Of a DNA stretch of 5,684 bases, positions 1 through 4,645 are shown in pieces. The notes under the pieces are model-generated. The model was not told where the DNA came from and did not search any database. It saw nothing but the letters and a program-made list of their open reading frames with translations. Both the position numbers and the translations under genes were made by a program. Source of the DNA: an uncultured Eubacteriales bacterium (lineage in GTDB: Bacteria; Bacillota_A; Clostridia; Lachnospirales; Lachnospiraceae); the NCBI GenBank assembly GCA_900321365.1, contig ONVT01000229.1, positions 1 through 5,684 of the forward strand, written 5' to 3'. Position 1 is the first letter of the stretch; each line of letters opens with the position of its first letter.

Positions 1-1218
1 GGCGGCGTAAATCTCCGTCTTGATGATGGGATCCGTGATCAGGATGCCGCGCTGTTCACCGTCATAGGCGCTCAGACCGGCGGGGAACACGCAGTCGGTC
101 TCTTTGTCTGTCAAGGCCTTCAGGGCGTCCTCCGTATTCCCGAAGGCCTGGGAGGCAAAGTCGAGCTCCGCGTTCTTTTCACAGGTTCTCGCGAATCCCA
201 GAAAGTCCGACAGCGCTCCGGTGAGGGACTGTGTCTTCCCGTCATACTCACAGAAGGGAAGATAATGATCCCGGTATCCTACCCGGATGGTTCCATGGTT
301 TTCATACCACTCCAGCTCGTCCGGCGTAAGAAAACCCAGAACCGCCTGGCTGCTCTCATACTTTTCCGCCAGCTGCTGGTTGAAGTAGCGGTCGTCCTCC
401 ATGATCCGGTTCATGGCGACGTCAAGTTCACGCTTGATGTCCGGACGTCTCTTGTTGATTCCAAAGTATGAGTCCGCCGAACCGACCTTGCATACGGGAA
501 GCACGTCCGCCGTCTTCCCGTAGATGTCCAGGGTCACCAGCGCGTCGATCTCCCCCTGGGCGAGCATCTCCAGCATCTCGGGGGTTTTCACGGTCAGCTC
601 CACAATCCTGGGATGCGCGTCATGGCTCTGTGCCCACTCGGCGAACAGCTGTGCCTGGATGCTGTTCTTATTGACTCCGACCTTTTTTCCGTCAAAGGAG
701 GAAAAATCATCCGGCCTGATCCCGTCATAATCGGGGCGGATAAAGACATGATAGTCCTCCGATCCCATCCCCAGGGCGGAATACAGGATCTTCTGCGCAC
801 GCTCCTCGGTATACGACACATCGCTCAGAAGATCGATCTCCCCGTCGATCAGCATCTCGAGAAGCTCCGACCAGCTGCCCTCCACATACTCATAATTCCA
901 CCCGGTGAATGCGGCGATCCGCTGCTGGTACTCATAGCCATAGCCGGAACGCCTTCCGAACTCGTCCGTATGGTGGAATGCGGATTCATACCATCCGACG
1001 CGCACCGTCTTCCCGGCTGAGGCCTCGGTTTCTGTTTCCGTTGCGAAGCCGTTTTCTGTTTCCGCTTCGAGGCTGCCTTTGGTTTCCGCTTCGAAACCGC
1101 CCTCTGTTTCCTGTGCGGGAGCGGATGCCGGCAGCATGCAAAGCAATGCCAGAACAAAACAGATCAGAACTGCTGCCGTCCTCATGATACGTGTATTCAA
1201 CGTCTGAACCGTCTTCAT
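1..1218 (-). CDS. Sensor protein with tandem family-3 solute-binding domains (N-terminal part, runs off the window)
   Basis: The frame is open from the ATG at 1218 to the window edge (406 codons, no stop). The start is set by AAGGAGG at 1224-1230, 5 nt upstream; an in-frame ATG at 1185 lacks such a site. Residues 13-35 form a Sec signal peptide or membrane anchor (hydrophobic 15-29, possible APA cleavage after A35; the Cys at 27 is not in a lipobox). A Glu/Thr repeat linker (37-66) follows. The first solute-binding domain (about 72-290) begins TVRVGWYE and contains YGYEYQQRIAAFTGW, GEIDLLSDVSYTEER and FDGKKVGVNKNS, the usual SBP_bac_3 landmarks. The stretch LTPDELEWYENHG then leads into a second domain from about 310 (TIRVGYRDHYLPF). 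Tandem domains of this kind are typical of clostridial BvgS-like receptors ending in a histidine kinase, GGDEF or similar output; that output is inferred and lies outside the window. A free transport-binding protein is less likely because of the second domain. Confidence 0.88.
   Translation of the reverse strand, partial: MKTVQTLNTRIMRTAAVLICFVLALLCMLPASAPAQETEGGFEAETKGSLEAETENGFATETETEASAGKTVRVGWYESAFHHTDEFGRRSGYGYEYQQRIAAFTGWNYEYVEGSWSELLEMLIDGEIDLLSDVSYTEERAQKILYSALGMGSEDYHVFIRPDYDGIRPDDFSSFDGKKVGVNKNSIQAQLFAEWAQSHDAHPRIVELTVKTPEMLEMLAQGEIDALVTLDIYGKTADVLPVCKVGSADSYFGINKRRPDIKRELDVAMNRIMEDDRYFNQQLAEKYESSQAVLGFLTPDELEWYENHGTIRVGYRDHYLPFCEYDGKTQSLTGALSDFLGFARTCEKNAELDFASQAFGNTEDALKALTDKETDCVFPAGLSAYDGEQRGILITDPIIKTEIYAA
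1021..1110 (-). repeat. Degenerate 24-bp tandem repeat encoding ET-rich 8-residue units
   Basis: Residues 37-66 of the sensor read as four imperfect units of 8 residues: ETEGGFEA, ETKGSLEA, ETENGFAT and a partial ETETEA. At the DNA level the core GTTTCCG(C/T)TTCGA (plus strand) recurs with a 24-bp period. The unit is a multiple of three, so copy-number change keeps the frame. It sits just after the signal peptide, so it is probably a flexible extracytoplasmic spacer before the first binding domain. Confidence 0.8.
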
Positions 1219-1223
1219 TCTGT

Positions 1224-1230
1224 CCTCCTT
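1224..1230 (-). promoter_or_regulatory. Ribosome binding site of the sensor gene
   Basis: AAGGAGG on the minus strand, 5 nt before the ATG at 1218. It decides between that start and the in-frame ATG at 1185. Confidence 0.8.
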
Positions 1231-1235
1231 CCGGA

Positions 1236-1343
1236 TTATTCCTTCTTTGCGCTCTTCCCTTTCTGCAGGCCGTCCGTCGGCAGATACGCAGGCTTTGTCT
1301 TTACCGGTTTCTCTTCACCGTCCTCCGCCGGGAACATGTCCAT
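1236..1343 (-). CDS. Possible 35-residue micro-protein upstream of the sensor
   Basis: An ORF from the ATG at 1343 (second in-frame ATG at 1337) to TAA at 1236-1238 ends 17 nt before the sensor ATG, on the same strand. The product starts MDMFPAEDG, is very hydrophilic, and has a Lys-rich end (KGKSAKKE). A weak AGGA lies 6 nt upstream of the second ATG, favouring a 33-residue form. Stops in frame just upstream (TAG TAA) delimit it. I do not recognise it. It could be a real small gene co-transcribed with the sensor, a leader peptide, or chance; an ORF of this length is not significant alone. Confidence 0.25.
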   Translation of the reverse strand: MDMFPAEDGEEKPVKTKPAYLPTDGLQKGKSAKKE

Positions 1344-1349
1344 TCCTAT

Positions 1350-1376
1350 ATTTTACTACAAGAACGGCACGGTGAA
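1350..1376 (-). promoter_or_regulatory. Candidate promoter for the sensor gene
   Basis: On the minus strand, TTCACC (1371-1376) and TAAAAT (1350-1355; 5 of 6 to the -10 consensus) are 15 bp apart, shorter than the ideal 17. The position, about 130 bp before the sensor start, is reasonable. The -35 part overlaps the inverted repeat at 1371-1392. Confidence 0.3.
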
Positions 1377-1392
1377 CAGTTTTTCTGTCACC
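1371..1392. repeat. Imperfect inverted repeat between cyclo-ligase and sensor genes
   Basis: On the plus strand GGTGAACAG, then a TTTTT loop, then CTGTCACC: arms match with one bulged base. Neither strand has a U-run after the stem, so it is a poor intrinsic terminator. It covers the candidate -35 of the sensor promoter and could be an operator. Its right arm is also part of the duplicated 3' end of the cyclo-ligase gene. Confidence 0.4.
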
Positions 1393-1499
1393 AGATTCTT
1401 ATGGTGCGGGGCGGTTTTTGTTATAGCCGGTTTTCATGATCCATACAGCGTGTAATTCTCTGTCACCAGAATCTCCGGCCGCAGGTCGTTTTTTTCATG
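1384..1499 (-). repeat. Two diverged copies of the cyclo-ligase 3' end, 75 bp apart and in frame
   Basis: Plus-strand TCTGTCACCAGA occurs at 1459-1470 inside the cyclo-ligase gene and again at 1384-1395 after its stop. The match continues without gaps to about 1424 and 1499, roughly 30 of 41 bases identical. The offset of 75 bp is 25 codons, so reading past the TGA in the same frame gives KNLVTEKLF, parallel to the gene's own EILVTENYT, before a TAG. It looks like an old tandem duplication of the gene's end. Confidence 0.55.
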
Positions 1500-2120
1500 A
1501 GGAACTTTGCTCACTACCTGGAAATCAAAGGCGGCAGCCACAGTGGGATGGGAACCGTGAATCTGCAGATATCGGTCATAGTATCCGCCCCCGTACCCGA
1601 GCCGGTTCAGCTTCCGGTCGAATGCGACCCCCGGCAGAATTACAAGCGCATCTTCCGCATCATCCAGGCTGGGGCAGAATGCAGGATCCGGCTCCAGGAT
1701 ATGCATCGCCCCGGGCGCAAGGTGTGCGAAGGATCTGATCTCATAGAATTTCATCCTGCCGCCGCCTGTGATCTCAGCCTCTTTTGAAGGCTCGCCCGAC
1801 CCTGCGGTCTTTCCGGCTGCTCTGGACGCTTCGCCTGATCCGGATGTCTTTTCATCTGTTCTGAGTTTTATGACCCTCTCCACCCGGGGGACCGCCACCC
1901 TCTTCCCGTCTTTCCGGCATCTCTCAATCAGGGCGCGCGTCTGCACCTCTCCGGGAAGATCCATGTACGCAAAGACGACACCGGCACTCTTGTATACGTC
2001 CAGATCCAGAACCCTCTCCAGAATCCTCGCACTCCATTCCTCAAGCTCCGCGCTCTGATGCTCCCGTCTTTTCACCGCGATCATCCTCCTGAGCGCCTGC
2101 TTCTGCTCCGCGATCGTCAC
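1434..2120 (-). CDS. 5-formyltetrahydrofolate cyclo-ligase (5,10-methenyltetrahydrofolate synthetase)
   Basis: ATP-dependent cytosolic enzyme converting 5-formyl-THF to 5,10-methenyl-THF, recovering the stored folate for one-carbon metabolism (E. coli homologue YgfA/Fau). Numbered from the GTG at 2120 (228 residues), the family landmarks are: N-terminal KQALRRMIAVKRREH (7-21), substrate-side YMDLPGEVQTRALIERC (52-68), GKRVAVPRV (72-80), GAMHILEP, and the ATP-binding signature LPGVAFDRKLNRLGYGGGYY within 158-185. The C-terminal LVTE also fits the family. The GTG at 2129 is rejected as start because it lies inside the AGGTGG ribosome site. At about 228 residues the protein is longer than the usual 180-200; the excess is mainly a Gly/Ser/Glu-rich insert at 91-121, between the strand ending KLRTDE and RMKFYEIRSF, probably a surface loop. 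The catalytic core appears intact, so activity is expected. The gene is divergent from the aquaporin gene. Confidence 0.93.
   Translation of the reverse strand: MTIAEQKQALRRMIAVKRREHQSAELEEWSARILERVLDLDVYKSAGVVFAYMDLPGEVQTRALIERCRKDGKRVAVPRVERVIKLRTDEKTSGSGEASRAAGKTAGSGEPSKEAEITGGGRMKFYEIRSFAHLAPGAMHILEPDPAFCPSLDDAEDALVILPGVAFDRKLNRLGYGGGYYDRYLQIHGSHPTVAAAFDFQVVSKVPHEKNDLRPEILVTENYTLYGS
1770..1847 (-). repeat. Tandem 39-bp duplication inside the cyclo-ligase gene
   Basis: Two adjacent 13-residue copies, TSGSGEASRAAGK (DNA 1809-1847) and TAGSGEPSKEAEI (DNA 1770-1808), make up most of the insert. The DNA copies share blocks such as plus-strand TCGCC at 1792-1796 and 1831-1835, exactly 39 bp apart. 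This explains the family-atypical length as an in-frame duplication of a linker-like segment. Confidence 0.7.
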
Positions 2121-2125
2121 ACAAA

Positions 2126-2131
2126 CCACCT
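2126..2131 (-). promoter_or_regulatory. Ribosome binding site of the cyclo-ligase gene
   Basis: AGGTGG on the minus strand, 5 nt before the GTG at 2120. It overlaps the upstream GTG at 2129, which argues for the shorter protein. Confidence 0.6.
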
Positions 2132-2150
2132 TTCTCTAAGAAAAAAATAT

Positions 2151-2178
2151 TTAAAAATCTTCCTTTACCGTGTAAAAT
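2151..2178 (+). promoter_or_regulatory. Candidate promoter of the aquaporin gene
   Basis: TTAAAA (2151-2156) and TAAAAT (2173-2178) are 16 bp apart in an AT-rich tract. Transcription would start near 2185, giving a leader of about 145 nt that contains the whole repeat array. A TATATT nearer the gene (2306-2311) is too close to the ribosome site to be a useful -10. Confidence 0.35.
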
Positions 2179-2179
2179 G

Positions 2180-2208
2180 AATATATGTCCTGACACCGTT
2201 TCTGTACA
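2180..2208 (-). promoter_or_regulatory. Candidate promoter of the cyclo-ligase gene
   Basis: Minus-strand TGTACA (2203-2208, 4 of 6 to the -35 consensus) and TATATT (2180-2185) are 17 bp apart. The -35 lies in the first 18-bp repeat and the -10 abuts the opposing plus-strand -10, so the two divergent promoters would compete for polymerase. Confidence 0.35.
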
Positions 2209-2291
2209 GTATCAGATTTCTATACGGTAACAGATTTCCGGACAGAGTCAGCTTTCTGAACAGCATCCGGTTTCTGAAACAGAGTCAGGAC
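2187..2291. repeat. Perfect 8-bp inverted repeat enclosing the 18-bp repeat array
   Basis: GTCCTGAC at 2187-2194 and its exact reverse complement GTCAGGAC at 2284-2291 bracket the tandem repeats. In an aquaporin transcript starting near 2185 the left arm would be at the extreme 5' end and could pair with the right arm, closing an 89-nt loop just before the ribosome site. The pairing is inferred. Confidence 0.5.
2199..2289 (+). repeat. Array of five degenerate 18-bp tandem repeats upstream of aqpZ
   Basis: Units start at 2199, 2217, 2235, 2253 and 2271 (the last is 19 bp). All begin TTTC; the approximate consensus is TTTCTGNACAGNRTCAGR. Most contain a small CTG-N2/3-CAG dyad, perfect in unit 1 (CTGTACAG, 2202-2209). 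The array lies between the candidate promoter and the ribosome site of the aquaporin gene, and unit 1 overlaps the candidate cyclo-ligase promoter. It could be a set of regulator sites, a structured leader RNA, or a decayed minisatellite. Confidence 0.8.
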
Positions 2292-2316
2292 GGGAACACT
2301 TTCATTATATTTCAAA

Positions 2317-2322
2317 GGGAGG
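2317..2322 (+). promoter_or_regulatory. Ribosome binding site of the aquaporin gene
   Basis: GGGAGG lies 8 nt before the ATG at 2331. It fixes that start although the frame stays open upstream to a TGA at 2178-2180, with no ATG, GTG or TTG codon in that stretch. Confidence 0.8.
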
Positions 2323-2330
2323 TAAACAGT

Positions 2331-2999
2331 ATGACAGAAGGGGTTCGTAAGTATCTGGCGGAGTTCATCGGAACATTTGTGCTTGTGCTCGTAGCGTGCG
2401 GCGTTGCCGCAGTGACGGGATGTAATGGGGAGGCGAACGGGTCGTATATTCTGACCGCTCTCGCATTCGGCCTGGTCATCGTCGCGATGGCATATTCGAT
2501 CGGCAATGTATCCGGCTGCCACATCAACCCGGCCGTTTCTATCGGCGTTCTTCTGAACGGCGGCATGAGCGTGACGGATTTCATCGGCTATATCGCGGCT
2601 CAGTTCCTTGGCGCGATCTGCGGAGCGGCTGTTCTCCGCGCGCTCATCGGAACAGAGCTCGGGCTTGGCTGCAACGGTCTGTACGACGGAAGCGTCGCGA
2701 AGTCTCTCATCGTTGAGATCATCCTGACCGCGATCTTTGTTCTCGCGGTGCTGGGCGCAACTTCAAAGACAGAGAACAGCCATGTGGCCGGCCTGGTCAT
2801 CGGCGGATCGCTTACACTGGTGCATCTGTTCGGCATCTATTTCACCGGAACCAGTGTCAATCCGGCAAGATCGTTTGGTCCTGCGCTGCTTCTCGGTGGA
2901 GAATCCCTCAAGGTTGTGTGGGTATTCATCGTAGGACCGCTCGTCGGCGGTATCGTTGCGGCGCTGATCTGGAAGCTGATCGGCGGTGCAGAGAAGTAA
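2331..2999 (+). CDS. aqpZ: AqpZ-type aquaporin (MIP family water channel)
   Basis: 222-residue inner-membrane channel of the usual MIP length, with six membrane helices (roughly 8-29, 38-58, 82-103, 124-144, 152-171, 194-217) and two half-helices carrying NPA boxes at 66-68 (SGCHINPAVS) and 177-179 (TSVNPARS). Aligned by eye with E. coli AqpZ, the aromatic/arginine filter residues are F46, H165, T174 and R180, the same set as AqpZ F43/H174/T183/R189. This indicates a narrow water-selective pore; a glycerol facilitator would lack the filter His and be longer. The AEFIGTF start and the Glu at 129 (VEIILTA) are also family-typical. Cys 63, next to the first NPA box where AqpZ has Gly, is a small departure. 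The gene appears monocistronic: divergent from the cyclo-ligase, convergent with the amidohydrolase. Its long repeat-bearing leader suggests regulation at transcription or in the leader RNA. Confidence 0.93.
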   Translation: MTEGVRKYLAEFIGTFVLVLVACGVAAVTGCNGEANGSYILTALAFGLVIVAMAYSIGNVSGCHINPAVSIGVLLNGGMSVTDFIGYIAAQFLGAICGAAVLRALIGTELGLGCNGLYDGSVAKSLIVEIILTAIFVLAVLGATSKTENSHVAGLVIGGSLTLVHLFGIYFTGTSVNPARSFGPALLLGGESLKVVWVFIVGPLVGGIVAALIWKLIGGAEK

Positions 3000-3047
3000 G
3001 GAAGGCATGCAGGAAGCCTGCGGCGGATCTGCAGGCAGAGATTACTC

Positions 3048-3083
3048 AAAAATCGAGCAGGGGGATAAATCCCCCTGCTCGAT
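3048..3083 (-). terminator. Intrinsic terminator between convergent genes
   Basis: A perfect 14-bp stem (3052-3065 with 3070-3083, G-rich core, TAAA loop on the plus strand) is followed on the minus strand by TTTTT (3048-3052). It lies 43 nt after the amidohydrolase stop. On the plus strand it is followed by CCGGCAACG, not a U-run, so it is built for the minus-strand transcript and would at best pause or protect the aquaporin mRNA. Confidence 0.85.
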
Positions 3084-3126
3084 CCGGCAACGCCGCTATC
3101 ATCTCACAAGCAAGCTTATATCACCT

Positions 3127-4506
3127 TTACCGCCCCAGGTACTTCCTGTCCTGCAGGTTCGCCTCGTACGCGAGCTTCTCCTCATCAACCCTCGACAGAC
3201 GCCCGTTCTCAACCACGACCTCACCATTCACGATCGTCATGTCCACGGCACCCTTCAGTCCGACCGTGCCGAGCACGGACTTCGGATCAAACAGCGCGCC
3301 CACAAGCTCAAGGCGGTTCGAAGAGACAAGGAAGAGGTCGGCACATTTTCCGGCTTCAAGGCTGCCGATCTCCGTCTCACGGCCAAGCAGCCGGGCCGAT
3401 CCCATCGTCGCCATCTTCAGCACGTCATATCCCGAAGGAGCCTTGTCCGAGGAATTCAGCCGGTGCAGCAGGTACGCCACGCGCAGCTCCTCCAGCAGGT
3501 TCGAGCCGTCATTGCTCGCGCTGCCGTCCACGCCGAGACCGACCGGAATCCCCATCTTCAGCATCTCCGGAACCCTCGCGATGCCCGACGAGAGCTTCAT
3601 GTTCGAAACCGGGCAGTGGCAGACGCCGGTGCCAGTCTGCGCCAGAAGCTCCAGTTCCTCATCATTAAAATGAATTCCATGTGCGTACCACACGTCGCTG
3701 CCGACCCATCCCAGCTTCTCCATATAGGCGAGCGGACGCAGGCCGACCTTCTCGAGCGTATAGTTTTCCTCATCCTTTGTCTCACACAGATGTGTGTGCA
3801 GCCGTACCTTGTACTCGCGCGCCAGAGAAGCGCTCTCACGCAGCAGATCCTCCGATACCGAGAACGGCGAGCAGGGAGCCAGGGCGATCCGCTTCATGGC
3901 ACCGAAGCCGGTATCCTGATACTTCCCGATCAAACGGAGAGAATCCTTCATGATCTCATCGACCGTCTGGACGACGCTGTCCGGTGGCAACCCTCCGTCC
4001 TTCTTTGACCGGTCCATGCTTCCTCTGGAAAAATGCATGCGCACGCCGAGCTCCTGCGCCGCCTGCCACTGCGCTTCCAGAAGGTCTCCTCCATTCGCGG
4101 GGAAGACATAGTGATGATCAAATATGGTCGTGCAGCCATTCTTCACCAGCTCGCCCATCGCCGTCAGGCTCGCCAGGCGCTCCGTCTCTTCGGTCAGGTT
4201 CTTCCAGACCTCATACAGCGCGACAAGCCAGTCAAACAGCTCGAGGTTCTGCACTTCAGGCAGGTTGCGGGAAAACACCTGGTAAAGATGATGGTGCGCA
4301 TTGATCAGGCCGGGATATGCAATCATGCCGGAGGCGTCGATCACCCTGTCAACCGAAAGCTGAGCAAACTCCGGATCGTTCTCCAGCGATGGCCCGATCT
4401 TCCGGATAATCCCGTCCACGCACAGCAGATCCGAGCCAAGCGGCATGGAGTCCGCACCGTCGCAGGTGACTATGGCGTCAATGTTTTTAATCAAAAGCGA
4501 ACTCAT
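3127..4506 (-). CDS. Metal-dependent amidohydrolase, probable 8-oxoguanine deaminase
   Basis: 459-residue cytosolic enzyme of the amidohydrolase superfamily (COG0402-type nucleobase deaminases). The ATG at 4506 is chosen because AAGGAGG lies 6 nt upstream; the frame extends to a GTG at 4524, but that would translate through the ribosome site. Mononuclear metal ligands are visible in order: H71 and H73 (NAHHHLYQ), H239 (HTHLCE), H276 (YAHGIHF) and D327 (GLGVDGSAS), with E242 as the likely catalytic acid/base. The N- and C-terminal strands (LLIKNIDAIVT; GSLEAGKCADLFLV) form the small beta-sandwich. The HHHLYQ...LFDWLVALYEVW and TTIFDHHYVFP blocks resemble 8-oxoguanine deaminases (8-oxoguanine to urate plus ammonia) and related hydroxyatrazine hydrolases. 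The class is certain; the substrate is inferred and could be another purine, pterin or triazine. No purine genes adjoin it. The gene ends at the 3048-3083 terminator; no convincing promoter was found in the 139-bp spacer before it. Confidence 0.9.
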   Translation of the reverse strand: MSSLLIKNIDAIVTCDGADSMPLGSDLLCVDGIIRKIGPSLENDPEFAQLSVDRVIDASGMIAYPGLINAHHHLYQVFSRNLPEVQNLELFDWLVALYEVWKNLTEETERLASLTAMGELVKNGCTTIFDHHYVFPANGGDLLEAQWQAAQELGVRMHFSRGSMDRSKKDGGLPPDSVVQTVDEIMKDSLRLIGKYQDTGFGAMKRIALAPCSPFSVSEDLLRESASLAREYKVRLHTHLCETKDEENYTLEKVGLRPLAYMEKLGWVGSDVWYAHGIHFNDEELELLAQTGTGVCHCPVSNMKLSSGIARVPEMLKMGIPVGLGVDGSASNDGSNLLEELRVAYLLHRLNSSDKAPSGYDVLKMATMGSARLLGRETEIGSLEAGKCADLFLVSSNRLELVGALFDPKSVLGTVGLKGAVDMTIVNGEVVVENGRLSRVDEEKLAYEANLQDRKYLGR

Positions 4507-4512
4507 AGGATT

Positions 4513-4519
4513 CCTCCTT
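4513..4519 (-). promoter_or_regulatory. Ribosome binding site of the amidohydrolase gene
   Basis: AAGGAGG on the minus strand, 6 nt before the ATG at 4506. It excludes the in-frame GTG at 4524 as the start. Confidence 0.85.
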
Positions 4520-4645
4520 ATCACAGATGCCGGTTTTCAACTTCTTCTCTCGACAATCCTACAGCGTTTGCTGTGTGGTCGGCTTATGCACTTTAAACGT
4601 CAGGTTTTCTGTCGCTATTGACTGAGTACTGTAGGCCAGATCGGC

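Noticed and set aside
613..1020. Plus-strand 135-codon open frame opposite the sensor gene
   Set aside because: The minus-strand frame here carries clear solute-binding domain motifs and is open for 406 codons. This one is its shadow.
2177..2230. 17-codon upstream ORF (MNICPDTVSVQYQISIR) before the aquaporin gene
   Set aside because: Its ATG lies in the candidate -10 box, so it would not be in the transcript from that promoter, and it has no ribosome binding site.
2306..2311. TATATT as an aquaporin -10 box
   Set aside because: It would start transcription inside the ribosome binding site, and no -35 is present at the right distance.
3009..3036. GCAGG/CCTGC/GCAGG pairings just after the aquaporin stop
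   Set aside because: Short competing stems with no U-tract; the perfect hairpin at 3048-3083 accounts for termination in this gap.
2986..4008. Plus-strand 340-codon open frame opposite the amidohydrolase gene
   Set aside because: It lies antisense to a gene with all catalytic motifs, has no ribosome site of quality, overlaps the aquaporin end, and its Arg/His/Gln-rich composition is typical of a GC-rich antisense shadow.
4561..4574. Small hairpin ACAGC-GTTT-GCTGT in the spacer between the TPR-like and amidohydrolase genes
   Set aside because: Only 5 bp with no U-run on either side; too weak for a terminator. The rest of 4507-4645 showed no convincing promoter, purine riboswitch or gene.
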